From JBGMEA01 sp963674555 (GTDB taxonomy: Bacteria > Bacillota > Clostridia > Eubacteriales > Anaerofustaceae), in NCBI GenBank assembly GCA_963674555.1, contig OY771429.1, positions 434,001-498,000 of the forward strand: a stretch of DNA of 64,000 nt. Reading direction: 5' to 3'. This document shows, one piece after another, positions 34,206 through 43,689 of this stretch. Position 1 is the first letter of the stretch, and every line of letters starts with the position of its first letter. The position numbers and the translations under genes were made by a program. The notes beneath the pieces are model-generated. The model was given only the letters and a program-made list of their open reading frames with translations, searched no databases and was not told the origin of the DNA.

Positions 34206-35525
34206 ATGGATAAACCTTATGTGGCTTTAGTCGGTAGACCGAATACGGGAAAATCGACATTGTTCAACAAATTGGCAGGAAGACGCATTTCCATCGTCGA
34301 AAACACACCAGGTGTGACTCGGGATCGAATTATTGCTGAAAGCACGTGGTGCGGCAATACTTTTAATATCATCGACACCGGAGGCATAGAGCCGCAAAGC
34401 AGTGATGTGATCTTGGCACAAATGCGAAGACAAGCACAGCTTGCAATGGAAATGGCTGATGTTATCATTTTAATAACCGATGCAAAAGACGGGATCACCG
34501 CGGCAGACAAAGAGATCGCGGAAATGATCCGTAAAAGCAATTCCAAATATATATTGGCTGTTAATAAAGTCGATAATTGGGATAATGCCTATCTGGCTTA
34601 TGAATTTTATGATTTAAATCTAAGCGATCCTCTCCCGATCAGCGCGGAACATGGTCTGGGAGTAGGAGATTTGTTGGATAAAGTCATTGAGTTGTTCCCC
34701 GAAGAAAAAATGGGAGCTGAAGAAGAGGATAGCACAAAAATAGCCATTGTCGGGAAACCGAATGCCGGGAAATCTACGATGATCAATACATTACTCGGTG
34801 AAGACAGATTGATCGTTAGTGATGTCGCTGGAACTACTCGTGATGCTATCGATACGGAATTTACTTATCTGGATGAACCTTATATTCTGATCGATACGGC
34901 TGGTATTAAACGCAAAACAAAGTCTGATCTTCCGATAGACTATTATGCTATGCTCAGAGCAGTCAGAGCTATCGAACGCTGTGATATCTGTATATTGATC
35001 ATAGATGCTGTTATAGGAGTCTCTGAGCAAGACACGAAAATCGCGGGTATTATCAAAGATGCCAATAAAGCCACGTTGATCGTCATTAATAAGTGGGATC
35101 TGGTCGATAAAACAACCAATACAATGAGCGAGATGGAAAAAGAAGTCGCTCAAAGACTGCACTTTATAGACTACGCGCCCATATTATTTATTTCAGCGAT
35201 CGACGGTAAACGCATGGATAAGATCATGCCGGAAGTCAACGAGATCATGCAAGAATATGAAAAACGAATATCGACCGGTTTATTAAACGAAGTTATCGGG
35301 CAAGCAGTTTCAATGAACACTCCCCCATCGAAAAAAGGAAGGCATCTAAAGCTCTATTATGCTTCTCAAGTAAGTGTAAAACCACCGACGATCATACTGT
35401 TCGTCAATGACATTTCTCTAACGTCAAAGACATATACACGTTACTTAGAAAGAAAACTGCGTGAAGCGTTTGAGTTCAAAGGTTCTCCGATAAAAATAGT
35501 CTATAGAACAAAAGAAGACAACTAA
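34206..35525 (+). CDS. der: Ribosome-associated GTPase Der (EngA)
   Basis: Der has two GTPase domains in tandem and acts in 50S subunit assembly. The 439-residue protein shows G1 loops GRPNTGKSTLFN and GKPNAGKSTMIN, two switch regions (ENTPGVTRDR; DVAGTTRDAID), DTGGIE and DTAGIKRK, NKVD and NKWD, and the C-terminal KH-like domain ending FKGSPIKIVYRTKED. Ribosome site AAGGAG. Confidence 0.97.
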   Translation: MDKPYVALVGRPNTGKSTLFNKLAGRRISIVENTPGVTRDRIIAESTWCGNTFNIIDTGGIEPQSSDVILAQMRRQAQLAMEMADVIILITDAKDGITAADKEIAEMIRKSNSKYILAVNKVDNWDNAYLAYEFYDLNLSDPLPISAEHGLGVGDLLDKVIELFPEEKMGAEEEDSTKIAIVGKPNAGKSTMINTLLGEDRLIVSDVAGTTRDAIDTEFTYLDEPYILIDTAGIKRKTKSDLPIDYYAMLRAVRAIERCDICILIIDAVIGVSEQDTKIAGIIKDANKATLIVINKWDLVDKTTNTMSEMEKEVAQRLHFIDYAPILFISAIDGKRMDKIMPEVNEIMQEYEKRISTGLLNEVIGQAVSMNTPPSKKGRHLKLYYASQVSVKPPTIILFVNDISLTSKTYTRYLERKLREAFEFKGSPIKIVYRTKEDN

Positions 35526-35608
35526 ATCTTATAAGAATAAGTAATATACTATTTATATATATTTCTGATAAACATGCATAGATATATTTTATATACCCTA
35601 ATATCCTA

Positions 35609-35637
35609 TTGACATAGTATGATATAACCGATATAAT
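35609..35637 (+). promoter_or_regulatory. Consensus promoter of nifS-iscU
   Basis: -35 TTGACA, 17-base spacer, -10 TATAAT: a perfect sigma-A-type promoter, 40 bases before the nifS start. No IscR gene or clear IscR site is seen. Confidence 0.8.
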
Positions 35638-35678
35638 TGATATAATATTATCTCTTGTTCCATTTAAGGAGGCAAGTT

Positions 35679-36866
35679 ATGGAAAAAACAGTTTATGCAG
35701 ACAACGCTGCTACAACATCTCTGCATCCCCAAGTATTGGAATCGATGATGCCTTATCTTACGGAGTTTTACGGCAACGCTTCCAGTATTTATTCATTGGG
35801 GCGAAAAAGCAAAGAAGCTGTAAATACTTCCCGAGAAAAAGTAGCTAAGTTGCTTAACGCAGATGTTAAAGAAATATTTTTCACTGCTTCCGGCAGTGAA
35901 TCCGATAACTGGGCACTAAAAGGTACCGCACGCGCAAACAAAGCAAAAGGCAATCATATCATATCCACAAAGATCGAACATCATGCGGTTTTACACGCAC
36001 TTCAAACACTTGAAAAAGAAGGATTTGAAGTTACCTATCTGGATGTTGACAAAGACGGACTTATATCACCGGACGATCTTCGCTCAGCCATAAAAGAAAC
36101 GACTATACTTATTTCTGTTATGTATGCAAATAATGAGATCGGCACGATAGAGCCTATCGCGGAAATCGGAAAGCTCGCTCAAGAAAAAGGTATTTTGTTT
36201 CATACCGACGCCGTACAAGTCGCAGGGCATCTGCCGATCGATGTCAAAGCGTTGAACGTTGATTTACTCTCGATAGCAGCACATAAATTTCACGGGCCTA
36301 AAGGTGTGGGCGCATTGTATATCAAAAGAGGCGTGAAGATCAATAATTTCATTGACGGCGGCGCCCAAGAAAATAATCGTAGAGCAGGCACCGAAAATGT
36401 TGCGGGTATCGTAGGTTTAGCTTCCGCATTGGAATTGACTACATCCACCATGGGAGACAATGCGATAATAATACAAAAAATGCGTGATAAATTGATCGAT
36501 GAACTTTTAACGATCCCCAACAGCAGATTGAACGGATCGAGAGATGTCAGACTCCCCAACAATGTCAATCTCTCTTTCGAGTTTGTAGAAGGAGAATCGA
36601 TCTTATTAATGATGGATATGTACGGTATATGCGCTTCCAGCGGCAGCGCATGCACATCGGGATCTTTGGATCCGTCACATGTATTGCTTGCGATCGGTCT
36701 TCCACATGAAGTAGCGCACGGGAGCGTACGATTTACGTTAAACGAAGAAAACACAATGGAAGACATAGACTATATCATCGAAAAAACGAAGTTGATCATA
36801 CAACGCTTACGCGATATGTCCCCGTTGTATGAAGATTTTCTAAAGAATAAGGAGAAGGGTGAATAA
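35679..36866 (+). CDS. nifS: Cysteine desulfurase (NifS/IscS family)
   Basis: Removes sulfur from cysteine with PLP and hands it to the scaffold encoded next. 395 residues from MEKTVYADNAATTSLHPQVL; AGGAGG precedes this ATG, which I prefer over an in-frame ATG 24 bases upstream. The PLP lysine lies in AAHKFHGPKGVG and the active-site cysteine in the mobile loop SSGSACTSGSLDPSHVL. It forms a two-gene Fe-S operon with iscU. Confidence 0.95.
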   Translation: MEKTVYADNAATTSLHPQVLESMMPYLTEFYGNASSIYSLGRKSKEAVNTSREKVAKLLNADVKEIFFTASGSESDNWALKGTARANKAKGNHIISTKIEHHAVLHALQTLEKEGFEVTYLDVDKDGLISPDDLRSAIKETTILISVMYANNEIGTIEPIAEIGKLAQEKGILFHTDAVQVAGHLPIDVKALNVDLLSIAAHKFHGPKGVGALYIKRGVKINNFIDGGAQENNRRAGTENVAGIVGLASALELTTSTMGDNAIIIQKMRDKLIDELLTIPNSRLNGSRDVRLPNNVNLSFEFVEGESILLMMDMYGICASSGSACTSGSLDPSHVLLAIGLPHEVAHGSVRFTLNEENTMEDIDYIIEKTKLIIQRLRDMSPLYEDFLKNKEKGE

Positions 36867-36868
36867 TC

Positions 36869-37309
36869 ATGTACAGTGAAAAAGTAATGGACCATTTTTC
36901 AAACCCAAGAAATGTCGGAGAATTGGAAGGAGCCAATGCTGTCGGTCAAGTCGGCAATCCGAAATGCGGAGATATCATGAAAATGTATCTTACGATAGAT
37001 GAAAACGAAGTGATCACAGATGCCAAGTTCAAAACGTTCGGATGCGGGGCGGCTGTCGCTACAAGCTCGATGGCAACCGAATTGATCAAAGGAAAGACGA
37101 TAGAAGAAGCTTTAAAGATCACCAATAAAGCCGTAACCGAGGCACTTGACGGGCTTCCGCCTGCGAAGTTACATTGTTCCGTTCTTGCTGAAGAAGCAAT
37201 ACGTTCGGCAATCTCTGATTATTATAAGAATAAAGGTATCGATCCTTTGCCTATAGTGGGCTGTATCGGCGATTGTGATGCATGCCATGACGGTCATGAA
37301 ACCGCATAA
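36869..37309 (+). CDS. iscU: Iron-sulfur cluster scaffold IscU/NifU-like
   Basis: Scaffold on which [2Fe-2S]/[4Fe-4S] clusters form before transfer. The 146-residue protein has the three ligand cysteines C33 (NPKCGD), C59 (FGCGAA) and C103 (KLHCSV). After the IscU core it has an extra C-terminal cluster, C132, C136 and C139 in GCIGDCDACHDGHE, also seen in some clostridial NifU-like proteins. It starts 2 bases after nifS ends, and a strong terminator follows. Confidence 0.93.
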   Translation: MYSEKVMDHFSNPRNVGELEGANAVGQVGNPKCGDIMKMYLTIDENEVITDAKFKTFGCGAAVATSSMATELIKGKTIEEALKITNKAVTEALDGLPPAKLHCSVLAEEAIRSAISDYYKNKGIDPLPIVGCIGDCDACHDGHETA

Positions 37310-37325
37310 CTTATTAAAAAAGAAA

Positions 37326-37364
37326 AAAACAGACTTTCGCAGTGACGAAAGTCTGTTTTTGGAT
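37326..37364. terminator. Bidirectional terminator after iscU
   Basis: AACAGACTTTCG / CGAAAGTCTGTT hairpin with A and T runs on either side, between the convergent iscU and small membrane protein genes. Confidence 0.9.
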
Positions 37365-37384
37365 CTTCAACAAATCTATAACAC

Positions 37385-37636
37385 TTACTCGATCGGTACG
37401 GTCTCTTTAGTCCAATCAGTCGGTCCTTCATTCATATCAATAAATTTTTGCCAATATGTCCCTGTTGCTTTGTCAAAAACAAAAACATTATAGCCATTTG
37501 CAACCATTTCGTAACGCATATTAGTTACTTCTACGGTAGAAGTATAAGTTTTGAATCCGTAGATCACAGAAGCACTCAACATAGCAAAGCCGATAATGAT
37601 CGAAAGACAAATAGCAACCAGTGATTTATTTGACAT
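37385..37636 (-). CDS. Small membrane-anchored hypothetical protein (83 aa)
   Basis: Starts MSNKSLVAICLSIIIGFAML, one transmembrane helix at about residues 5-27, then an outside domain of some 55 residues ending GTYWQKFIDMNEGPTDW. I choose the ATG at 37636 because GGGAGGGGG lies 8 bases upstream; in-frame starts at 37642 and 37672 are worse placed. No family is recognised. Confidence 0.65.
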   Translation of the reverse strand: MSNKSLVAICLSIIIGFAMLSASVIYGFKTYTSTVEVTNMRYEMVANGYNVFVFDKATGTYWQKFIDMNEGPTDWTKETVPIE

Positions 37637-37716
37637 ACCCATTCCCCCTCCCCATTTTTCATAAAAACTCATATGATCATATTTTAATATAAACCTATTG
37701 ATAAATGCCTGGATAT

Positions 37717-39378
37717 TTATAATTTATCAAACACATTCCCACCGATAAATTCTCTTAAAATCGAATTCGTGTAAATCGCGGATTCATCTTCGATCGGTCT
37801 GAAAAAAGAAAGGAAATCCAACAATCTTTTTGCTTCGGCATAATAGATACTATCAGTCGGAACCTGCGCTAATACGGGTTCCGCATATTTTTTTAGAACA
37901 GCTAATTCATATAACAGAGATGAATTAAAAACAAAATCCGCTTCTTTCGAATATGGATAAATATTTTTTTCTTCCCCTCTTTTTACTGATTGCCACATTG
38001 AAATAGTCGCAAGTGCATTATGCCCTCTTTGAGTGTTATCTCTTACGATCCTGCGTAAGAGTCGAACGTCAGAAGTCGGTATGCGATTATTTTGATCGAT
38101 ATTCAAATGTGTCAAATCATTGACATAGATTTTATACTTGTTTTTTTTCGGTATATGTTCAGTCAATTTTTCATTCAATCCGTGTATGCCTTCAATAATG
38201 ATCGGGCTGTCGAGATCCACTTTGAGTTTTTGCCCGACGGGTAAGCGTTTTCCCTCGTGAAAATCAAACAGTGGCACTTCAGTTTCTTCCCCCGCCATCA
38301 GTTTCAAAAGATCGTGATTGAATTTCTCTATATCGATCGCTTGTATTGATTCAAAATCATATTCTCCGTTTTCATCTTTGGGTGTTACTTCCCTGTCAAC
38401 GAAATAGTTATCCAAACTGATCGCGATCGGCTGCAAGTCTCTGGCGATCAAATGTGTGCGCAATCTCTTTGATGTCGTTGTCTTGCCTGCTGAAGAAGGT
38501 CCTGCGATAAGAATGATACGCTTATTATCCCGTTCCTCATAGATCTGCTCAGCCATCTCGGCTATATGTTGCTCATGCCTTGCTTCCGCAACAGTAATTA
38601 GCTGCGTGATACTGTTGTGATCTTCAATCTTTTTATTCAACGATACGACATCGGAAACACCTAAACGCATACACCAATCTTCATATTCCTGGAATTCGTG
38701 ATGTAATTTAGCTTGTCGCTCAAATTCTCTGATTTTATTCGGATCATTCATATCCGGAATCAAGATCACACACCCGGGTTTATATTTGATCAGATCGAAT
38801 AAATACACGCTCGATGTTTCGGATAATACTTTTGAATAGAAATATCCGTAGAATCCGTCAATTTCATATAATGAAACATTCTGAGCATGCAAATAAAGCA
38901 ATAGTTCCGGATCAGTCGTACTTGATATTTTATCCTCCCGCATGAACACGTAAGCGTCTCGCCAAGATATTTTATGCTTTATGATTGGATATCTTTCATC
39001 GATCATTTTTTGCATGTGGCGCTTTATTTTTTTTACATCATTTTCTTCCATTACGGAACCATCCGTAAATTGACAAAATATGCCGCCACCCAAAGAATAG
39101 TTGATCGAGATCTTCTGATACGGAAATGCCGTATAGGCTGCTTTCGAAAATAATAAAAACAAGGTACTGACATAAATGCGCATACCGGCTTCATGTGAAA
39201 TATCAATGAATTCAACTTTCGTCATTGGTTCGGTCAATTGATATTTCAAGCTTTTAATAATATTATTAACATATGCGCCGCAAATCAAATAATCAGTCCT
39301 AGCGTATCGAACCAAATCTTCCAATTTCGTTCCTTTTTCGATTTCTATATTTTTGCCATTGATTTGTACAGTGATCAA
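37717..39378 (-). CDS. Nucleoside kinase with N-terminal TGS and ThrRS-like domains
   Basis: A 553-residue fusion: a TGS-like beta-grasp N-terminus (MITVQINGKNIEIEKGTKLE), a threonyl-tRNA-synthetase-like second domain, and a uridine-kinase-type C-terminal domain from about residue 285 with Walker A LIAGPSSAGKTTTSKRL and DNYFVD. This architecture is known in Firmicutes as a nucleoside (uridine/cytidine) kinase; the role of the front part is unclear. Its start overlaps the recU stop by 4 bases. Confidence 0.85.
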   Translation of the reverse strand: MITVQINGKNIEIEKGTKLEDLVRYARTDYLICGAYVNNIIKSLKYQLTEPMTKVEFIDISHEAGMRIYVSTLFLLFSKAAYTAFPYQKISINYSLGGGIFCQFTDGSVMEENDVKKIKRHMQKMIDERYPIIKHKISWRDAYVFMREDKISSTTDPELLLYLHAQNVSLYEIDGFYGYFYSKVLSETSSVYLFDLIKYKPGCVILIPDMNDPNKIREFERQAKLHHEFQEYEDWCMRLGVSDVVSLNKKIEDHNSITQLITVAEARHEQHIAEMAEQIYEERDNKRIILIAGPSSAGKTTTSKRLRTHLIARDLQPIAISLDNYFVDREVTPKDENGEYDFESIQAIDIEKFNHDLLKLMAGEETEVPLFDFHEGKRLPVGQKLKVDLDSPIIIEGIHGLNEKLTEHIPKKNKYKIYVNDLTHLNIDQNNRIPTSDVRLLRRIVRDNTQRGHNALATISMWQSVKRGEEKNIYPYSKEADFVFNSSLLYELAVLKKYAEPVLAQVPTDSIYYAEAKRLLDFLSFFRPIEDESAIYTNSILREFIGGNVFDKL

Positions 39379-39923
39379 AATAATTTCTCCTCTTCATCCA
39401 AGCTCAAATAAGCCTGCACACCCTCTAAATAATGCAGTAAATATCTTTTATGTCTGAATACTTCCAGTTTTTCATTGAATGCTTCTAAAGGAATAGATTT
39501 ACGTTTTCCTTCTTTTGCATCGTTCCAGTATTTTTTAAGGACTTCGAGTTCAAGAAGGAAATATTTGTCGATTGAAGTAAAATGTACAAGGATAAAAGAA
39601 ATACCCCCTTGAAGCATGAATTTTTCCATAAAATCAATTTGGTGCTCATGAATATTAGCGATCGGTAAATTCTTTTTAGCCGTTTCCTTTGCATCAAAAC
39701 AAATCGGTATCCCTTGGACACTGCCCATATAGTCTACCGTGCTTTTTTCATCAAAATACGCTAATGTGATAACACCTTTGTTACTGTCGAGTTCAACAGG
39801 TTTAATTGAAGTAGGCAGTTTTTGTATGACGGCTAAATCGTCATCAAAATACTGCCCATTAGTTCGATTGATCAATTCTTCAAGCGTACTGCCTCTCAAA
39901 CCTCTTGTTGAGAAATACCCCAT
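39375..39923 (-). CDS. recU: Holliday junction resolvase RecU
   Basis: RecU resolves four-way junctions in recombination and replaces RuvC in many Firmicutes. The 182-residue protein has the nuclease core with acidic and lysine residues: STVDYMGSVQGIPICFDAKE, then LPIANIHEHQIDFMEKF and GGISFILVHF. RecU is often beside a penicillin-binding protein gene; here it is between aldolase and nucleoside kinase genes instead. Confidence 0.88.
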   Translation of the reverse strand: MGYFSTRGLRGSTLEELINRTNGQYFDDDLAVIQKLPTSIKPVELDSNKGVITLAYFDEKSTVDYMGSVQGIPICFDAKETAKKNLPIANIHEHQIDFMEKFMLQGGISFILVHFTSIDKYFLLELEVLKKYWNDAKEGKRKSIPLEAFNEKLEVFRHKRYLLHYLEGVQAYLSLDEEEKLF

Positions 39924-39948
39924 GATCTGTTCCTTAGATATGTATTTT

Positions 39949-40878
39949 TTACAATTTATTACTCGAATGAAGTACGTTTTTCATTTTATGCGCTACGATA
40001 TTTTTAATAGCCTCTCTGGCAGGCTTCAAATAAACGCGCGGATCGAATACTTCGGGTTGTTCCGCGATCACCTGACGGATCGCTGCAGTCATGGAAAGTC
40101 TGAGATCCGTATCAATATTTATTTTGGCAACCCCCATTGTAGCGGCTTTTGCAAGCATTTCTTCGGGGACCCCTTGTGCTCCGGGTATATTCCCGCCGTA
40201 CCGATTGCATTTATCTACAAGTTCTTTCGGAACGCTTGATGCGCCGTGAAGGACGATCGGAAAACCCGGTACGAGTTCCGTTATTTTTTGAAGTCTATCG
40301 AAATCCAAATTCGGTTCACCCTTAAACTTATACGCTCCGTGGCTCGTTCCGATAGCGATTGCCAATGAATCGATACCCGTACGTTCGATAAATTCACTTG
40401 CTTGATCGGGATCTGTAAACAAAGCATCTTTTTCAGCAACACTTACATCGTCTTCCACACCCGCAAGTGTTCCCAGTTCCGCTTCGACAACAACACCTTT
40501 TGCGTGCGCGTACTCTACTACACGTTTTGTTTGAGCGATATTTTCTTCAAACGGAAGTTTACTCGCATCGATCATGACAGACGAAAATCCGTCATCAACA
40601 CATGCTTTGCATATATCGAAATCTTCCCCGTGGTCTAGATGTAAAACAACATCCAATCCCGTATCCAACATAGCCGCTTCAACCAGTTTGACTAAATAAA
40701 TAGGTTTTGCGTATCTCCTTGCCCCCGCTGAGACTTGAAGGATCAAAGGTGACTTTTCTTGCAATGCCGCGTCCATAATACCTTGAATGATCTCCATGTT
40801 GTTTACATTGAACGCACCGACAGCATATTTTTCTTTATATGCTTTCAACATCATTTCTTTACTTGTAATAATTGCCAT
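39949..40878 (-). CDS. fba: Fructose-bisphosphate aldolase, class II
   Basis: Zinc-dependent aldolase of glycolysis and gluconeogenesis. 309 residues: start MAIITSKEMMLKAYKEKYAVGAFNVNN, zinc ligands in VVLHLDHGEDFD and later histidines in GTSHGAYKF and VLHGASSVP, and the class II end SMTAAIRQVIAEQPEVFDPR. It follows a small alarmone synthetase gene with 15 bases between, on the same strand. Confidence 0.95.
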   Translation of the reverse strand: MAIITSKEMMLKAYKEKYAVGAFNVNNMEIIQGIMDAALQEKSPLILQVSAGARRYAKPIYLVKLVEAAMLDTGLDVVLHLDHGEDFDICKACVDDGFSSVMIDASKLPFEENIAQTKRVVEYAHAKGVVVEAELGTLAGVEDDVSVAEKDALFTDPDQASEFIERTGIDSLAIAIGTSHGAYKFKGEPNLDFDRLQKITELVPGFPIVLHGASSVPKELVDKCNRYGGNIPGAQGVPEEMLAKAATMGVAKINIDTDLRLSMTAAIRQVIAEQPEVFDPRVYLKPAREAIKNIVAHKMKNVLHSSNKL

Positions 40879-40893
40879 AATATCCTCCGTATG

Positions 40894-41700
40894 TTATTCA
40901 TTCGATAGTTTTATGATCTCTTGTTCCAATTCTTTTTTTAGTAAGCTGAGTTGCACCGTGTTTCCACTGTCTCTCATTTCAGTAAATACCTTATAATATT
41001 TTTTGACTTTGTCTTTTTGGTCCATATGGGTCAACTTGTTTAAATTTTCTATGATCGAATTCAGAACCAAAGACTTCTGTCTGAAAATCCGTTGCGCATC
41101 AGTGATCTCATCTCGGATCTTACCCATTTCCCTATCGATATTATTCATTGCGTTTGCTGCCGATACGAGCCTGGTCTTTACGTCCTCCGGCATTTTATCT
41201 TTATATTTATAATTCAATGAATGCTCGATAGTTGCCCAAAAATCCATTGCTATTGTCCTGATCTGTATTTCGCACAATAAAGTCATCAAACCATTGATCG
41301 TATTCACATCATATTCGATGATCAAATGGATACTTTTATATCCGCTTTCTTTCGGATTTGAAAGATAGTCTTTGATCGAAACAATTTTCATGTCATTTCG
41401 AAGCTTGATCAACTTATATAATAAGGTTATATCTTCTTCAAACTGCGTCACCAGTCGCACGCCGGCGATGTCTTTGATCATATAATCGATTTGATCGTTA
41501 GTAAATCCATGTTTTTTTGCTTTTTCCAAGATGCTCGCAGGTGTTTTAACGCGAGAATAAATGGTTTGTATCGGCGAATATTCTCCTCTGTCTTGATATT
41601 GTTTTTGTAAAATTGAGAATTTTAAATAAAGTTCATCAGTCGCCTGTTGATACGGCAATAAAAACATATCCCAATCAATTGTATATTCTTCAGCATCCAT
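40894..41700 (-). CDS. Small alarmone synthetase (RelA/SpoT-domain GTP pyrophosphokinase)
   Basis: A single-domain (p)ppGpp synthetase of the RelQ/RelP type, without the HD hydrolase. I start at the ATG 41700 (MDAEEYTIDWDMF, 268 residues), with GGAG upstream; the longer frame runs through the neighbouring gene. Synthetase motifs are IYSRVKTPASILEKAKKHG, IKDIAGVRLVTQFEEDI and SNPKESGYKSIHLIIEY with EIQIRTIAMDFWATIEH. A C-terminal helix extends to residue 268. Together with the long Rel at 13.1 kb the cell has at least two alarmone enzymes. Confidence 0.88.
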   Translation of the reverse strand: MDAEEYTIDWDMFLLPYQQATDELYLKFSILQKQYQDRGEYSPIQTIYSRVKTPASILEKAKKHGFTNDQIDYMIKDIAGVRLVTQFEEDITLLYKLIKLRNDMKIVSIKDYLSNPKESGYKSIHLIIEYDVNTINGLMTLLCEIQIRTIAMDFWATIEHSLNYKYKDKMPEDVKTRLVSAANAMNNIDREMGKIRDEITDAQRIFRQKSLVLNSIIENLNKLTHMDQKDKVKKYYKVFTEMRDSGNTVQLSLLKKELEQEIIKLSNE

Positions 41701-42670
41701 CGTTTGCTCCGGTAATGAATTTTTGTACTTGCGAACCACACCCGTAATGATAATTGATCCCTTGATAAGAAGCTCTTTTTTTAAGTTCTTCAATAACCAA
41801 ATCAGTCAATACCCAATGGCTCTTACCCCAATTAGAAAAAACACTTACGTCTTTTGGTACACGCGCGTTCAAGCGCTGCAAAGAGATCTGAGGATCTAAG
41901 TATTCAATGAAATCGACTGTCCTTTTGATGTATGTTTCTAAAGATAACATTTCCAATTCTTTGTCTATATACATCTTTTCCAATATCGTATCTTTTTCGA
42001 TGTACAAATTATGCAATTTTACACTGGTTCCTTGCAGTACACTGATGATTTTTGCTGCCTCTATTATATCATCGTCCCTATCCCAAGGCAATGTTGTGAT
42101 CAAATGCGTGCATGTTTCAAACCCGTAACGATTGATCAAATTCATCGCTCCGATGTATTCTGCTAATGAATGTCCCCTGTTGATTTTTTCCAAAGTAACG
42201 GGATTGATACTCTGTAAACCTAATTCAATCGTAATATCCACATGAAAAAAAAGGGACAGTTCCGAAAGTATATCTAAATACTCTTTCGCTATACAGTCCG
42301 GACGCGTAGAAATCGTTACCCTCTGAATATGATCATCTGTCAGCAAAGCCCGTCTGATGAATGATTCAAAATCATTTAAAGGTAAAAATGTATTCGTAAA
42401 ATTTTGAAAGTATATATCGAAATGATCTGCCCCGTATTTCTTTGAGATATATTCGATATTATGTTTTATTTGTCCCTCGATCGGTATTTGAGGATCATGT
42501 GATTCATACCCTGTTGCATCTTGTCCACAATAAATACACCCTTTGTATGAGATCGATCCATCCCTTACGGGACAAGACACAGGGATCGCTACCGGTATTT
42601 TATAAACTTTATGTCCGTACTTTTCTTTTAAATATTCCGAATATTTAAAATAAAGGTCTTTTTGTCGCAT
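41690..42670 (-). CDS. TIGR01212-family radical SAM protein (YtqA-like)
   Basis: A 326-residue radical SAM protein with the cluster-binding motif in VRDGSISYKGCIYCGQDATG and FVNTFLPL-like FQNFTNTFLPL and STRPDCIAKEYLD motifs. The family function is unknown, perhaps tRNA or protein modification. Its stop overlaps the next gene by 11 bases, and its start abuts the P-loop protein gene at 42670. Confidence 0.9.
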   Translation of the reverse strand: MRQKDLYFKYSEYLKEKYGHKVYKIPVAIPVSCPVRDGSISYKGCIYCGQDATGYESHDPQIPIEGQIKHNIEYISKKYGADHFDIYFQNFTNTFLPLNDFESFIRRALLTDDHIQRVTISTRPDCIAKEYLDILSELSLFFHVDITIELGLQSINPVTLEKINRGHSLAEYIGAMNLINRYGFETCTHLITTLPWDRDDDIIEAAKIISVLQGTSVKLHNLYIEKDTILEKMYIDKELEMLSLETYIKRTVDFIEYLDPQISLQRLNARVPKDVSVFSNWGKSHWVLTDLVIEELKKRASYQGINYHYGCGSQVQKFITGANDGC

Positions 42671-43089
42671 TAGACCGGTTCAGGTTCATATCGATCTATA
42701 TCGACCACTTCGGGATCGAGTGTATTGAGTGTTATGTGGAATACCACTTGGTTGATTTTCGCAATGTCATTGATATTACTGATGATATCTTTTAAAGCCT
42801 CGGTATCATCTACCATAGTCAGTGATTCTATATTATCGATATAGATGCTGCAAATATCATAATTCCCTGAAATAATCCCGCAAAGAAAGCCAAAGAATTT
42901 ATCGGTATTATCGATCATAAATTCCTTGGCATTAATAAAGCGAATTTCCTTATCTATATTCAATTGGTGTTTATTCGACCCGTCAATAAAGACGATCAAT
43001 CCATCTGTATTTCGCAATTCATCGTTCGCACCATCGATCAACTTCTGCGTTTTTCCACTGCCTATCGACCCGCAAATTAAATTCACCAT
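42670..43089 (-). CDS. Small P-loop ATP-binding protein, unknown role
   Basis: 139 residues starting MVNLICGSIGSGKTQKLID, with a Walker A GSIGSGKT and a Walker B-like SIYIDNIES. It is far shorter than a usual ATPase and ends YEPEPV. Related clostridial proteins are annotated as twitching-motility or hypothetical. I choose the ATG at 43089 with GAGGTGAG upstream. It touches the TIGR01212 gene and is likely in the same operon. Confidence 0.7.
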   Translation of the reverse strand: MVNLICGSIGSGKTQKLIDGANDELRNTDGLIVFIDGSNKHQLNIDKEIRFINAKEFMIDNTDKFFGFLCGIISGNYDICSIYIDNIESLTMVDDTEALKDIISNINDIAKINQVVFHITLNTLDPEVVDIDRYEPEPV

Positions 43090-43184
43090 TTCGCTCACCT
43101 CATTGTTTCTTGAATACATAAGAACATATTCATATATTTTTCTTATTACCATTATAAATTCTTTAGACGTATTATGCAATTCAT

Positions 43185-43478
43185 TTACGGTTTTTTTAGA
43201 TTAGAATTTCTAATATTGAAAAGCATGCGATATAAAAGTTCTTTTAGCTTATCTCTGCGGACTAAATCCTGCAGATCGTCGCATCCGCCTATGAATGTTT
43301 CATTGATGAATATTTGAGGAACTGTGAACCAACCCGTTTTTTCTATCAACGCATCCATTTCAGGTGTATCGAATCGATAAACATGCTCATTGTATTCCAA
43401 TCCCTGTGACGTTAAGATTCGTTTTGCCTTATTACAATAAGGACAAGTCCTTGTCGTGTATATTTCAACTTTCGTCAT
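43185..43478 (-). CDS. Glutaredoxin
   Basis: A 97-residue dithiol glutaredoxin with the CPYC active site (C12, C15), the cis-proline motif TVPQIFI and GGCDDL for glutathione contact. The start MTKVEIYTTRTC at 43478 has AGGAGGT upstream. No glutathione synthesis gene is seen, so bacillithiol or another thiol may be its partner. Confidence 0.92.
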   Translation of the reverse strand: MTKVEIYTTRTCPYCNKAKRILTSQGLEYNEHVYRFDTPEMDALIEKTGWFTVPQIFINETFIGGCDDLQDLVRRDKLKELLYRMLFNIRNSNLKKP

Positions 43479-43689
43479 AAATACCTCCTGTTTCAATACT
43501 GCTTAATCAAAATACTGTCTATGGGTTATATCATAACAGAATGATAGGGTTTCTGGCAATACCGGAAAAATATTTTCGTAAAAAACTCGTTTATCGTATA
43601 TTTGCAGTTAAAACTGTTTTGTGCTATTATAAATCCAGATTATTTATATCCCAATATTTTTGTTGATAATAGAGAATTACGGAGGGAAA

